Shown here one piece after another: positions 8,370 through 18,380 of a DNA stretch of 64,000 nt. Below the pieces are notes generated by a model, which was not told where the DNA came from, did not search any database, and worked only from the letters and a program-made list of their open reading frames with translations. Source of the stretch: JALYLC01 sp035696365 (GTDB taxonomy: Bacteria > Actinomycetota > Thermoleophilia > Gaiellales > JALYLC01). The translations under genes were made by a program, and so were the position numbers. Positions within the stretch are counted from its first letter, which is position 1. Each line of letters begins with the position of its first letter. The stretch is from the NCBI GenBank assembly GCA_035696365.1, contig DASRQS010000079.1, positions 16,045-80,044 of the forward strand, read 5' to 3'.

Positions 8370-9802
8370 CCGAGCACGGCCTTGAGCGCGGGATAGAGCG
8401 CGCGGAAGCGCTCGCGCCGCTCGGCGTAGAGATCGATCCAGGCCGGCTCCGGGTCGATCTGGTCGCGCACGCGCACGCAAGCCGCGACGGCCTCGTCGAC
8501 GCCGGCGAAGAGCCCGCCGGCGACGCCGCCGAGCATCGCGGCTCCGAAGGCAGAGCCCTCGTCCACGGACATCCGGCACACCGGCACGCCGAGCACGGAC
8601 GCGCAGATGCGCAGCCACAGATCGCTGCGCGCTCCGCCACCCGATGCCCGGGCCACGGCGGTCTCGCAGCCCAGTCCGCGCAGGAGGTCGAACGAGTCCG
8701 CGAGACCGAACGCCACACCCTCGAGCACCGCGCGCATGACATCGGCGCGGGTGTGGCTCGAGCTCAGGCCGACGAGCGCGCCACGCGCGTCCGGGTCGGC
8801 GTGGGGGGTGCGCTCGCCCGAGAGGTAGGGCAGGAAGAGGATGCCGCCGGCGCCGGCGGGCGCCGCCTCCGCCTCGGCCATCAGCTGGTCGAACGGCACC
8901 CGGGGCGCGAAGGTGTCGCGCGCCCACTGCAGCGAGCCCGCGGCCGAGAGCATCACGCCCATGGCGTGCCAGGCGCCCGGCACTGCGTGGCAGAAGACGT
9001 GCACCCGCGCGTGCGGCTCGGGCTTGTAGGCGGGCAGGGCTGCGAAGACGACGCCGGATGTGCCGAGCACGAGCGAGACGGGCCCCGGTCGCTCGACGCC
9101 GACGCCGAGCGCGGCGGCCGCGCAGTCGCCCGCGCCGGCCGCCACAGGAACGCCCTCGGGCGTGTGGCCCGACACCTCGGGCGACTCGAGCACGCGCGGC
9201 ATCCACTCGGCGGGGACGTCCAGCGCCTCCAGGACGGCCGCCGAGAAGCGGCGCTCGGCGACGTCGAACAGGAGCGTCCCGGAGGCGTCGGCGACGTCGA
9301 TCGCGCGCTCGCCGCAGAGCCGCAGGCGCACGTAGTCCTTGGGCAGCAGCACGTGGCGGATGCGGGCGTACACGTCGGGCTCGTGCGTGCGCAACCACAG
9401 CAGCTTGGGAGCCGTGAAGCCGGTCAGGGCGCGGTTCCCGGTCAGCGCGATGAGGCGCTCGAGGCCCACGCGCCGCTCGATCTCCGCGCATTCCGCTGCG
9501 GTACGCTGGTCGTTCCAGAGGATCGCCGGGCGCAGGACCTGCTCGCGCTCGTCGAGCGCCACGAGGCCGTGCATCTGGCCAGACAGGCCGATGCCCGCGA
9601 TCTCGTGGCGGCCGAGGGCCGCGATCGCCTCGCGGCTCCCGGTCCACCAGTCCCCCGGCGTCTGCTCGGACCAGCCGGGGCGCGGCTGCGAGAGGCCGTA
9701 GTGGCTCTCGGCCCGCGCGACGACCGTGCCGTCGGGTGCGACGGCGAGCGCCTTGACGCCGGTCGTGCCGACGTCGAGCCCGACGGCGACCGCGTCCGTC
9801 AC
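8366..9802 (-). CDS. xylB: Xylulokinase-like FGGY carbohydrate kinase
   Basis: A 478-residue FGGY-family kinase that would phosphorylate D-xylulose with ATP. The N-terminal ATP-binding motif GLDVGTTGVKA, the XylB-type GLSGQMHGLV with a downstream WNDQRT, a second phosphate loop (LVLGTSGVV) and the C-terminal ARASGGGARSDLW are all intact. Length is normal for XylB. It follows the isomerase-like gene by 4 bp and overlaps the dehydrogenase gene by 4 bases. The context (ROK regulator, xylose-type ABC importer) supports xylulose as substrate over other ketoses. Confidence 0.9.
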   Translation of the reverse strand: MTDAVAVGLDVGTTGVKALAVAPDGTVVARAESHYGLSQPRPGWSEQTPGDWWTGSREAIAALGRHEIAGIGLSGQMHGLVALDEREQVLRPAILWNDQRTAAECAEIERRVGLERLIALTGNRALTGFTAPKLLWLRTHEPDVYARIRHVLLPKDYVRLRLCGERAIDVADASGTLLFDVAERRFSAAVLEALDVPAEWMPRVLESPEVSGHTPEGVPVAAGAGDCAAAALGVGVERPGPVSLVLGTSGVVFAALPAYKPEPHARVHVFCHAVPGAWHAMGVMLSAAGSLQWARDTFAPRVPFDQLMAEAEAAPAGAGGILFLPYLSGERTPHADPDARGALVGLSSSHTRADVMRAVLEGVAFGLADSFDLLRGLGCETAVARASGGGARSDLWLRICASVLGVPVCRMSVDEGSAFGAAMLGGVAGGLFAGVDEAVAACVRVRDQIDPEPAWIDLYAERRERFRALYPALKAVLG

Positions 9803-9806
9803 GTGA

Positions 9807-10820
9807 TCAGCTGGGCGCGCCGAGCGCGGCGTAGACGAGCTCGTAGGCGCGGATCGCGTCCTTGTGCAGTTGCGCCTCGCGCAGGGCCGCGTCGTCGATC
9901 TTCCCGGCCACCGAGTCGATGAAGTCCCACTGGTGGACGCTGCGCTTGACCACCTCGACGGCGTCCTCGGTGTAGGGGTAGAGGTCGAAGCCGAGGCGCT
10001 CGCCGTTCGCGCCGTAATTGGCGCGCCGTAGCTCGAGCGCCAGCTCCAGCGTCTCCATGAATGCGGTCGCTCCCACCATGTTGTCGTCGTCGAACGTGCC
10101 CCAGCCGGAGTTCGCGTGCTGATGGCCGAGCAGCCCCTCGGCGGCCAGCATGCCGGCGTACTCGCCGAGCGACTCGCCGTTCATGATCAGGTGCTGCCAG
10201 TCCATGTTGACCTGGACGTTGGTGATCCCCTGCGCGCGCAGCTTGTGGATCACGTGCAGCGTCATCCCGATGTTGCGCATCAGGATCTTCATGGCCGGCT
10301 CGCTGTTCTTGTGCTCGAGGAACAGCTTGCGGCCGTGCTGCGCGCACACCTCGGCGGTCTGGCCCACGGCCTCGATGAACCAGGCCCAGCTCTCGGCATA
10401 GGGTGTCTGGAACGGATAGTTGTAGCCCTCGATCCCAGGCCAGAGCACGAAATGCGCGCCCAGCGAGCCCGCGAAGTCGGCGCCCTCGAGCGTCAGGCGC
10501 AGCGCTTCGGCACGCGTCGCGGAATCGGGATTGACGAGGCCTCCGCGGCCGAAGCGGGGATCGAGGTGCAGGCCCGCGCAGAGCGTGTAGATGTCGTGGC
10601 CGGCCAGCGCCGAGCGCACCTCGTCGAGGTTGTCGGGCGAGAGCTCGGCGGGGTAGTGGAACTCGTAGTCGTCGATCAGATCGCCCAGGCCGGTGACGGC
10701 GCGATGGACCTTGTCGGCCGTCGTCTGGTTCGCGAGCTGCGGCTGGTAGCCGACGGGCACGAAGCGCGTGACCATCGAGCCGAAGGCCCAGATGCCGAGG
10801 CTGGTCTTGAGGCGGCCCAT
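9807..10820 (-). CDS. xylA: Xylose isomerase-like TIM-barrel sugar isomerase
   Basis: A 337-residue TIM-barrel protein, shorter than canonical class I XylA (about 390). It retains XylA-like blocks: LGAHFVLWPGIEGY (compare YVVWGGREG), KLFLEHKNSEP (a metal-binding Glu/Lys block), VQVNMDWQHL, GHQHANS and a C-terminal FDLYPYTED. First gene of an operon with xylulokinase, so conversion of D-xylose to D-xylulose is the natural reading. A related aldose/ketose isomerase or epimerase is possible. The start at ATG 10820 has an aaggga-type ribosome-binding site. It is divergent from the ROK regulator. Confidence 0.78.
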   Translation of the reverse strand: MGRLKTSLGIWAFGSMVTRFVPVGYQPQLANQTTADKVHRAVTGLGDLIDDYEFHYPAELSPDNLDEVRSALAGHDIYTLCAGLHLDPRFGRGGLVNPDSATRAEALRLTLEGADFAGSLGAHFVLWPGIEGYNYPFQTPYAESWAWFIEAVGQTAEVCAQHGRKLFLEHKNSEPAMKILMRNIGMTLHVIHKLRAQGITNVQVNMDWQHLIMNGESLGEYAGMLAAEGLLGHQHANSGWGTFDDDNMVGATAFMETLELALELRRANYGANGERLGFDLYPYTEDAVEVVKRSVHQWDFIDSVAGKIDDAALREAQLHKDAIRAYELVYAALGAPS

Positions 10821-10901
10821 GACGGTTCCCTTGATCGTTGGAATGCGGCGGGCGGTGGTGGTCGAGCGCCCCGCGTACCGTACAGCGCGTCATCCGCTAC
10901 C

Positions 10902-12152
10902 GTGGCGACCCCGGTGAACCCGCTCAACACGCACTCCACTCCGGTCAGACGCGCCGATCAGCGCGCGGTCCGCAAGTCCAACCTGAGCCTGGTCGCGCGG
11001 CGCATCGCGGAGGCCAGGTCGCTCTCGAGGGCACAGCTCGCGAAGCAGACGGGGCTCAACAAGACGACGGTCTCGAGCCTCGTCGCGGAGCTGATCGAGC
11101 GCGGCGTGGTCGCCGAGTCGGGTCTCGCGGAGGGCGGCGGCGTCGGCCGGCCCGCCCAGATCCTGGAGCTCGACGACAGCCGCATCGCGGCGCTCGGCCT
11201 CGAGATCAACGTCGACTACCTCGCCGTGTGCGTGTGCGACCTGCGCGGCGCGGTCCGGTATCGCGCCTCGGTTGGGCACGACAACCGCGAGAACTTGCCC
11301 GAGCTCGTGTTCGAGGCGCTGGCGGAGCTCGCGGGCGTGGCACTGGCCGAGTGCGACGTGCTCGGCCTGACGCCGATCGGGGCCGGCGTCTCGCTGCCGG
11401 GCACCGTCGAGGCGGAGACGGGCGTCCTGGTGCATGCGCCCAACCTCGGCTGGGACGAGATACCCGCGGCCGGTCGCCTGCGCGACGCGCTGGGCGATCC
11501 CCCGTTCCCGATCCGCGTCGCCAACGACGCCAACCTGGCCGCGCTCGGCGAGCTCGAGAGCGGAGCACTGCGCGGCATCCGCCACGGCCTGCTGATCTAC
11601 GGCAACATCGGGATCGGCGGCGCCGTGATCGTCGACGGCGCGATCTTCCCGGGCTCGGACGGCTTCGCGGGTGAGATCGGCCACATCCCCGTGCGCCCCT
11701 TCGACGGAGAGCGCTGCCGCTGCGGTGGGCGCGGATGCCTCGAGACGCTCGCGGGCCAGGAGGCGATCGCCAGGAGAGTCGGCATCCAGGGCACCCGCAG
11801 CGAGACCGCGTCTCCGGCGGAGCTGGTCGCCGAGCGCGCGCGGGGAGGCGATCCGGACGTGATCCGCGCGCTCGACGAGGTCGCCGAGTTCCTCGGCATC
11901 TGCATCGCCGGTGCTGTCTCGCTCGTCAATCCGCGGCGCGTCGTCCTGGCGGGCACGCTGGGCACGCTCGCGCCCTGGCTGCTCGCGGGCGCGCGTGTTG
12001 CAGTGGCGGAGCGAACGAGGGTCGCTCCGACGGCCGTCGAAATCGTCGGCTCGGAACTCGGAGACGAGGCAGCTATCAGAGGTGGCGCCGCGCTCGTCTT
12101 ACACAGCGTGCTCAACGATCCGACCTGTGCCCCGGTACGCGCCCTGGCGTAG
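10902..12152 (+). CDS. ROK-family transcriptional regulator (XylR-like)
   Basis: A 416-residue regulator. A winged helix-turn-helix at about residues 20-85 (LSRAQLAKQTGLNKTTVSSL) is joined to a ROK sugar-kinase-like domain. The latter has an ATP-loop-like region (GLEINVDYLAVCVCDL), the zinc motif CRCGGRGCLE and the catalytic-site region LVNPRRVVLAG. No ATG is available; GTG 10902 is chosen, with GTG 10914 as alternative. It lies between two xylose-type operons and diverges from the isomerase gene 81 bp away, so repression of both relieved by xylose is the likely role (inference from NagC/XylR relatives). Confidence 0.9.
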   Translation: MATPVNPLNTHSTPVRRADQRAVRKSNLSLVARRIAEARSLSRAQLAKQTGLNKTTVSSLVAELIERGVVAESGLAEGGGVGRPAQILELDDSRIAALGLEINVDYLAVCVCDLRGAVRYRASVGHDNRENLPELVFEALAELAGVALAECDVLGLTPIGAGVSLPGTVEAETGVLVHAPNLGWDEIPAAGRLRDALGDPPFPIRVANDANLAALGELESGALRGIRHGLLIYGNIGIGGAVIVDGAIFPGSDGFAGEIGHIPVRPFDGERCRCGGRGCLETLAGQEAIARRVGIQGTRSETASPAELVAERARGGDPDVIRALDEVAEFLGICIAGAVSLVNPRRVVLAGTLGTLAPWLLAGARVAVAERTRVAPTAVEIVGSELGDEAAIRGGAALVLHSVLNDPTCAPVRALA

Positions 12153-12200
12153 TGACATCATCCCAAGCGCTCACGCGCCTGGATTAGTTGTGGCATCCGG

Positions 12201-12229
12201 TTGATTTCAGCCGGGCGCCTCCGTATCGT
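12201..12229 (+). promoter_or_regulatory. Candidate sigma-70-type promoter for the xylose importer operon
   Basis: TTGATT at 12201-12206 and TATCGT at 12224-12229 are 17 bp apart, about 45 bp upstream of the GTG of the binding-protein gene. The match to consensus is moderate. The surrounding 12153-12274 interval holds no gene and is the only space available for control of the importer. Confidence 0.4.
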
Positions 12230-12274
12230 TCTGCACCGCCCGCCAAGTTGCATGCACCAACGAAAGGAACCGGA

Positions 12275-13327
12275 GTGAAGAAGCTCATCCTCGCGTTCAG
12301 CACGGCGCTGATCGCGATTGCCGGCACGGCCGCCACGGTCGCGCAGGGCAAGACCTCCAGCACGAAAGCGGGCGCCGAGATGTGCGTCCTGCTTCCCGAT
12401 CCGAAGTCGTCGGTGCGGTGGGAGACGCAGGATCGACCGGCATTCGTCGCGGCCTTCAAGGCGGCCGGCGTTTCGTACGTGATCGACAACGCCAACGGCG
12501 ACGCGCAGAAGCAGGTCTCGCAGGCCCAGCAGTGCATCGGGAACGGCGCCAAGGTCGTCATCCTGGTCTCGCTGGACGCGGGCTCCTCGCTCACCATCGA
12601 AAAGGCCGCCAAGGCAGGCGGCGCGAAGGTCATCGAGTACGACCGCCAGGTCGCGGGCGGCAAGCCCTCCGTCTACATCTCCTTCGACGGCAAGGCCGTC
12701 GGCGTGCTTCAGGGCAAGGGCGTCGTCGCGGGCCTCAAGGCCGATGGCAAGTACGGCAAGAAGCCCGTCGTGGCCGAGTTGAACGGCGGCCAGACCGACC
12801 AGAACTCGTTCCTCTTCAAGAGCGGCTACGAGGCCGTGCTGAACCCGCTCTACAAGAACGCCACGTTCCAGAAGGGCCCGAACCAGTTCGTGCCCGACTG
12901 GGACAACCAGAAGGCCGGCACGATCTTCGAGCAGATGCTCGTCAAGACCAGCAACAAGATCGATGCCGTGGCTGCTGCGAATGACGGTCTCGCCAACGCC
13001 GTGGTCGTCGCACTCAAGGCGCACAAGCTCCAGCCGATCCCGCTGAGCGGCCAGGACGCGACGGCGCAGGGCGTCCAGAACATCATCTCCGGATGGCAGA
13101 CCATGACGGTCTGGAAGGACACCCGGCTGTCCGCAACGGCAACCGCGAAGGCCGCGGTCGCGCTGAACAAGGGGCAGGCGGCGAAGACGACCGGCAAGTC
13201 CAACGGCGTCGCTGCCTTCATCTTCAAGCCGGTGTCGATCACGAAGGCCAACTACAAGCAGCTCTTCAACGGCTACTTGAAGAAGAAGGACGTCTGCGTC
13301 GGCGCCTACGCGAAGTTCTGCAAGTAG
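12275..13327 (+). CDS. xylF: Sugar ABC transporter substrate-binding protein (XylF-like)
   Basis: A 350-residue periplasmic-binding protein of the ribose/xylose type. An N-terminal signal segment (KKLILAFSTALIAIAGTAAT) is followed by a type I binding fold: an EMCVLLPDPKSSVRWETQDR start, GAKVVILVSLD, IEYDRQV and AAANDGLANAV, all typical of XylF relatives. No lipobox Cys is seen. The GTG start at 12275 has gaaaggaac 5 bp upstream. It heads an importer with an ATPase and a permease, and is separated from the ATPase gene by a stem-loop. Xylose specificity is inferred from the region. Confidence 0.9.
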   Translation: MKKLILAFSTALIAIAGTAATVAQGKTSSTKAGAEMCVLLPDPKSSVRWETQDRPAFVAAFKAAGVSYVIDNANGDAQKQVSQAQQCIGNGAKVVILVSLDAGSSLTIEKAAKAGGAKVIEYDRQVAGGKPSVYISFDGKAVGVLQGKGVVAGLKADGKYGKKPVVAELNGGQTDQNSFLFKSGYEAVLNPLYKNATFQKGPNQFVPDWDNQKAGTIFEQMLVKTSNKIDAVAAANDGLANAVVVALKAHKLQPIPLSGQDATAQGVQNIISGWQTMTVWKDTRLSATATAKAAVALNKGQAAKTTGKSNGVAAFIFKPVSITKANYKQLFNGYLKKKDVCVGAYAKFCK

Positions 13328-13339
13328 GAAGGAACGGCT

Positions 13340-13371
13340 GGTGCGGGGGCGCCGCGTAGCGCCCTCGCACC
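13340..13371 (+). terminator. Stem-loop after binding-protein gene
   Basis: ggtgcgggggcgc (13340-13352) pairs with gcgccctcgcacc (13359-13371) with one G-U pair and a 6-nt loop; no T tract follows. It sits 12 bp past the binding-protein stop and before the ATPase gene. That suits an mRNA-stabilising hairpin or partial terminator favouring binding-protein expression. Confidence 0.6.
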
Positions 13372-13389
13372 ACGCCTCTCCGGCCCTTC

Positions 13390-14198
<809 letters not shown>

Positions 14199-14202
<4 letters not shown>

Positions 14203-15440
14203 GCACCGCCGCCGAACACGACCCGCTGGTCGCTCCGCCGCCGCCGCTGCCGGACGACACCGGGCTCGCCTCGATCCCGGGGCGGATGCTCGACAACCTC
14301 CGCACGGGCAATCTGGGCAGCGGTCCAGTCATCTTTGCGCTGGTCCTGATCGTGATCGTCTTCGGGGTGACCGCCGACAACTTCCTCTCGCCGGTCAACT
14401 TCAACAACATCATCTTGCAGATGGCAGGTACGACGATTCTCGCCTACGGCGTCGTCTTCGTCCTCCTGATCGGCGAGATCGACCTCTCCATCAGCTACGT
14501 CAGCGGCGTTGCGGGGGTCGTCGTCTCGCAGCTCCAGTTACCTGGCAGCTCGCATCAGTACCCCGCGATCATCGCGATCCTCGCGGCCCTGATCGCAGGC
14601 ACTGCGATTGGCGCGTTCCAGGGCTCGATCATCGCGCTGATCGGCGTCCCGTCGTTCGTGGTCACGCTGGCGGGCTTCGAGATCTGGCAGGGAGTGATCC
14701 TGAAGTCGATTCCGCAGGGCGTGCTGGTGATCCAGGACCAGACCATCAACGACGTGTCCCAGTACTTCTTCTCCGACGCGGCCGGTTGGGTGATCGCCGC
14801 GATCGTCTCGATCCTCTATGTCGGCGGCACGCTCAGCGGCGTCTTTCAGAGACGGCGTCACGGCGTTGCGGAACGCGATCCGATCCTGCTCGTGTTCAAG
14901 CTCATCGCGGTACCTGCCGCAGCGTTCCTGACCACCGCCATCTGCAACCGCGATCGCGGCGTGCCGTTCCCGTTGCTCCTCGTCGTGGTGCTGCTGGTGG
15001 TCTGGACGTACGTGGCCAAGCGGACGACGTTCGGCCGTCACGTCTACGCCGTGGGCGGCAATGCCGAGGCGGCGCGCCGCGCCGGCATCAATGTCCCCCG
15101 CATCCGCATCCTCGTTTTCATGATCTCCGGCTCCATGGCCGCGCTCGGGGGCATCGTGCTGGCCGCGCGGCTCTCCAGCGTCGACCTCAACGCCGGCGGC
15201 GGCACGCTCCTGATCGACGGCATCTCCGCGGCCGTGATCGGCGGCACGAGCCTCTTCGGCGGTCGCGGCGAGGTGCGCAACGCGCTCTTCGGGTCGCTCG
15301 TGATCGCAACGATCGCGAACGGGCTGAACACGATCGGCTACACCTCCGGCGTGATCTTCATCGTGACCGGCTGCATCCTGCTCATCGCCGTCACCCTCGA
15401 CACGATCGCGCGCAGGCTGCAGGCCAAGGCCGGGCGTTGA
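14199..15440 (+). CDS. xylH: Sugar ABC transporter permease (XylH-like)
   Basis: A 413-residue membrane protein of the BPD_transp_2/RbsC-XylH family with about ten or more hydrophobic segments. Family blocks seen are LLIGEIDLSISYVSG, GVPSFVVTLAGFEIWQG, YAVGGNAEAARRAGI and AAVIGGTSLFGGRGEV. An insertion-like polar loop (FQRRRHGVAERDP) near residue 220 is typical of the longer XylH form. It overlaps the ATPase gene by 4 bases. With the two preceding genes it forms a complete importer. Confidence 0.93.
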
Positions 15441-15459
15441 CCGGCGGACACGGGCGCTG

Positions 15460-16431
15460 ATGGCCCCCGTTCGCTGGGGCATCCTCTCGACGGCCGACAT
15501 CAACCGGAAGCTGCTGGCGGGTGCCGCGCTCTCGGACGAGATCGACGTCGTGGCGGTCGGCAGCCGCGACCTGGGTAGGGCGCGGGCGTTCGCGGAGACG
15601 CACGGGATCCCGACGGCGTATGGCTCCTACGAGGAGTTGCTCGCCGACCCCTCCGTCGAGGCCATCTACAACCCGCTCCCGAACACGCTGCACTGCGAGT
15701 GGTCGATCCGGGCGCTGGAGGCGGGCAAGCACGTGCTGTGCGAGAAGCCGATGTCGTCGAACCCTGCCGAGGTCGAGGCGGCGTTCGACGCCTCGGAGCG
15801 CACGGGGCGCCTGCTGACCGAGGCGTTCATGTACCGCCACCACCCGCAGGCGAAGCGCGTGCGGGAACTGGTTGCCGAGGGCGCCATCGGCGAATTGCGC
15901 CTGATCCGCAGCGTGTTCAGCTACGGGCTGTTCGACGAGTCGAACATCCGTCTGCGCACGGACGTCGACGGCGGATCCCTGATGGACGTCGGCTGTTATT
16001 GCATCAGCGGCTCGCGCCTGCTCGGCGGCGAGCCCGAGGCGGTCTTCGGCCGGGCGTACATCGGGCCGACGGGGACCGACTGGGCGTTCACGGGCTCCCT
16101 GCGCTTCCCGGGCGACGTCCTCGCGCTGTTCGACTGCGCGACCTGCGTCACGCCACGCGACGAGCTGGAGGCGATCGGCTCGGAGGGCTCGCTCTTCCTC
16201 GACGATCCCTGGCACTGCGTGAACCCCGTGATCGAGGTCCGGCGGCCCGGCGGGGTCGAGCGGATCGCGCTGGAACCGGCCAATCCGTACCAGCTGGAGC
16301 TCGAGCATCTCGGCCGGGCGATCCGCGAGGGCAGCGCCCCGCTGCTCGGCCGCGACGACGCCGTCGCGCAGGCTCGCGTGATCGCCGCGCTGCGCCGCTC
16401 CGCCGCCGACGGCCGCGACGCGGCGCCCTAG
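15460..16431 (+). CDS. Gfo/Idh/MocA-family dehydrogenase, likely D-xylose 1-dehydrogenase
   Basis: A 323-residue NAD(P)-dependent oxidoreductase, paralogous to 7398-8369. The Rossmann start is WGILSTADINRK, the catalytic Lys is in CEKPMSSNP, and MYRHHPQAKR and LMDVGCYCISGS line the substrate domain. Starting 19 bp after the permease gene, it is the first catabolic gene of the importer operon. An IlvD/Edd dehydratase follows downstream, so oxidation of a pentose to its lactone or acid is the likely role (inference). Its stop codon overlaps that of a small antisense gene. Confidence 0.87.
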   Translation: MAPVRWGILSTADINRKLLAGAALSDEIDVVAVGSRDLGRARAFAETHGIPTAYGSYEELLADPSVEAIYNPLPNTLHCEWSIRALEAGKHVLCEKPMSSNPAEVEAAFDASERTGRLLTEAFMYRHHPQAKRVRELVAEGAIGELRLIRSVFSYGLFDESNIRLRTDVDGGSLMDVGCYCISGSRLLGGEPEAVFGRAYIGPTGTDWAFTGSLRFPGDVLALFDCATCVTPRDELEAIGSEGSLFLDDPWHCVNPVIEVRRPGGVERIALEPANPYQLELEHLGRAIREGSAPLLGRDDAVAQARVIAALRRSAADGRDAAP

Positions 16432-16697
16432 AGGAGGTCGAGCTCGGCGGGCGTGGGGGAGCGCCACGCCAGGGCGCGGTGATCGACCACGTCGCCGCTG
16501 CCGGCGCAGCGCGGGCACTCGACTCCGGCGCAGCTGTCACAGGCGGCGAAGATCGCGGCCGCGACGTCCGGCAGCGCTCCGCAGGAGCAGCGCGCCGCGA
16601 CCAGCCGCGATCCGTCCAGGGCCTCGACGATGCGCATGCCGTCAAACGCGTGCCAGGGGTGCGCCCGCGCCGCTGCCAACGGTTGCTCCGAGCTCAC
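16428..16697 (-). CDS. Small cysteine-rich zinc-ribbon-like protein
   Basis: An 89-residue protein with seven cysteines, in C-S-C and then C-x2-C-x4-C-x2-C patterns (CSCGAL, then CDSCAGVECPRCAGSG). That suggests a zinc ribbon or rubredoxin-like knuckle. The GTG start lies 17 bp from the divergent shortened amidohydrolase gene, and the stop overlaps that of the convergent dehydrogenase. No named family is recognised. The regular Cys spacing makes it likely real despite its small size and opposite strand. Confidence 0.5.
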   Translation of the reverse strand: MSSEQPLAAARAHPWHAFDGMRIVEALDGSRLVAARCSCGALPDVAAAIFAACDSCAGVECPRCAGSGDVVDHRALAWRSPTPAELDLL

Positions 16698-16714
16698 GCC
16701 GGTAGGCTATCCCC

Positions 16715-17236
16715 GTGGCCATCGCTGCCGAGCAAGGCGAGCGCGAGACGCTCGCGACGACGTTCATCCTCGATGGCGACGTCCATCTCAACGAGCTTCC
16801 GGGCGAGCTCGCGGAGTACGCCGAGGCGCCCTGGGACGTCGGCCTCCGGGAGATCGCGAAGGCCAACGGTCTCTACCTCTCCCTTCCTGGCATGGCACCC
16901 AGGGCCGAGTGCCGCGTGCCCTGGCCGGGCGCGCAGAACCGCTCGCAGGTCGTCGCGACCGCCGCCGACAGGCGGCGGGAGCTGGACGAGCTGCACGTGG
17001 ACGTGGCGGTGCTCTACCCGGACAACCTGCTCATGCTGCCGATGTTGCGGGATGAGCTGTTCGACGGCGAGCGCACCGCGATCTTCGCCTCCGACTGGCC
17101 GCATCACGATTTCGATCACCCCCAGCACGTCTTCGGGCTGCCGTTCTCGCCCGAGGCCAGGCGCGCCATCCTGGGCGGAAACGGCGCGCGCTTCTACGGC
17201 ATCGAGATCCCCGCGCAGTACCCGCGAGAGGCTTGA
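16715..17236 (+). pseudogene. Amidohydrolase (Amidohydro_2 type) with large internal deletion
   Basis: A 173-residue open frame that joins the two ends of a family normally over 300 residues. Residues 1-115 match the N-terminal half: DGDVHLNELPGEL holds the metal-binding D-x-H, and LYPDNLLMLPML comes later. Residues about 122-173 match the C-terminal end, with FASDWPHHDFDHP carrying the conserved metal Asp, then SPEARRAILGGNGARFYGI. About half of the barrel, including the central metal-binding His residues, is absent at the junction (LRDELFDGERTAI). The frame is intact, so it may be translated, but the barrel cannot close. Start GTG 16715. It overlaps the Rieske gene start. Confidence 0.7.
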
Positions 17237-17604
17237 TGGCGGAACGGGGGGAGCGGCACCGCGTGGGCCGAGCGGCCGACCTGCCGCCCGGGCAGCACAC
17301 CGTCGTGCGCGCGGGCAATCGCGAGCTCGGCATCTTCAACATCGGCGGGAAGCTGCATGCGCTGCCCAACCTCTGCCCGCACCAGCGCGGGCCCCTCTGT
17401 GCGGGCGGGACGTCCGGCACGCTCGTCGACGGCGATGCGACCGGCTGTCGGCTGAGCTGGAGCCACGAGGGCGAGCTTGTCACCTGCCCCTGGCACGGGC
17501 TCGAGTTCCACGTCCCGACGGGGCAATGCATGGCCTGGCCCGAGATCCGCTTGCGCACCTACGAGGTCACGGTCGTCCACGGTGAGATCGAGGTCGCCCT
17601 GTGA
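17236..17604 (+). CDS. Rieske [2Fe-2S] ferredoxin-like protein
   Basis: A 122-residue Rieske-fold protein. The cluster ligands are complete: Cys47-x-His49 (CPHQRG) and Cys84-x2-His87 (CPWHG). The spacing between the two boxes is longer than usual because of a GTSGTLVDGDATG loop. The start ATG 17236 shares bases with the preceding stop (TGATG). Family members shuttle electrons to oxygenases, but no oxygenase alpha subunit is visible here. It overlaps the following SDR gene by 4 bases, tying it to the sugar operon; the electron acceptor is unknown. Confidence 0.88.
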   Translation: MAERGERHRVGRAADLPPGQHTVVRAGNRELGIFNIGGKLHALPNLCPHQRGPLCAGGTSGTLVDGDATGCRLSWSHEGELVTCPWHGLEFHVPTGQCMAWPEIRLRTYEVTVVHGEIEVAL

Positions 17605-18380
17605 CGGCGCTCGACGGGAAGGTCGCGATCGTCACAGGAGCGGCGCGCGACCGCTCGATCGGGGGCGGCATCGCCCGTGTGCTGGCCCGGCACGGCGCCG
17701 ATGTCGTGATCAACGACCTCGCGGAGGGCGACGAGGGCTGGCGCCGGGTGGCCGAGATCGAGGCGCTCGGCCGCCGCTCGGCGCTGATCGCGGCCGACGT
17801 CACGGATCCGGCGTCCACCGAAGATCTGATGGCGCAGACGGTCGAGCGCATGGGCCGGCTCGACATCGTCGTCGCCAACGCGGGCGTGTGCGACTGGCAG
17901 CCGGTCGCCGAGATGAGCGCCGAGCTGTGGGAGCGCATCGTCGGCGTCAACCTGCACGGCTGCTTCAACACCTGCCGCGCGGCCGCGGCGGCGATGCGCG
18001 CGCGGGGCGAGGGCGGCCGCATCGTCGTCACCTCGTCGGTGCACGCGGTCATGCCGTTCGCGCAGATGAGCGTGTACGGCGGCACCAAGCAGGCCGTCGG
18101 TCACCTCGTCGCCGTGATGGCACGGGAATGGGCGCGCGACCAGATCACCGTCAACCACATCGGCCCGGGCTGGGTCGCCAGCGCGATCAACGACACCTCG
18201 CCCGACTTCGACACCGAGGAGGCGAGGCTCGGCGTGCAGCGGATCATCCCCGTCGGTCACCGCGCGGGCGAGCCCGAGGAGATGGGCGAGGCCGTCGCCT
18301 ACCTCGCGAGCGACGAGGCGCGCTACACGACAGGCGCCTACATCCGGGTCGACGGTGGCCTCGTGATGGGGCCCTACTGA
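17601..18380 (+). CDS. SDR-family oxidoreductase
   Basis: A 259-residue short-chain dehydrogenase/reductase. The cofactor loop is TGAARDRSIGGGIA, longer than the usual TGxxxGxG. The NAG motif (VVANAGVCD) and the catalytic SSVHAV, Tyr159 and Lys163 (YGGTK) are intact. The C-terminal VDGGLVMGPY is the typical substrate-lid end. The GTG start overlaps the Rieske stop. In this operon it could oxidise a pentose or a keto-acid intermediate; the substrate cannot be read from the sequence. Confidence 0.9.
   Translation: MTALDGKVAIVTGAARDRSIGGGIARVLARHGADVVINDLAEGDEGWRRVAEIEALGRRSALIAADVTDPASTEDLMAQTVERMGRLDIVVANAGVCDWQPVAEMSAELWERIVGVNLHGCFNTCRAAAAAMRARGEGGRIVVTSSVHAVMPFAQMSVYGGTKQAVGHLVAVMAREWARDQITVNHIGPGWVASAINDTSPDFDTEEARLGVQRIIPVGHRAGEPEEMGEAVAYLASDEARYTTGAYIRVDGGLVMGPY

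Noticed and set aside
10116..10901. Upstream extension of the ROK regulator frame
   Set aside because: The region is antisense to the xylose isomerase-like gene; a GTG start near 10902 gives normal family length.
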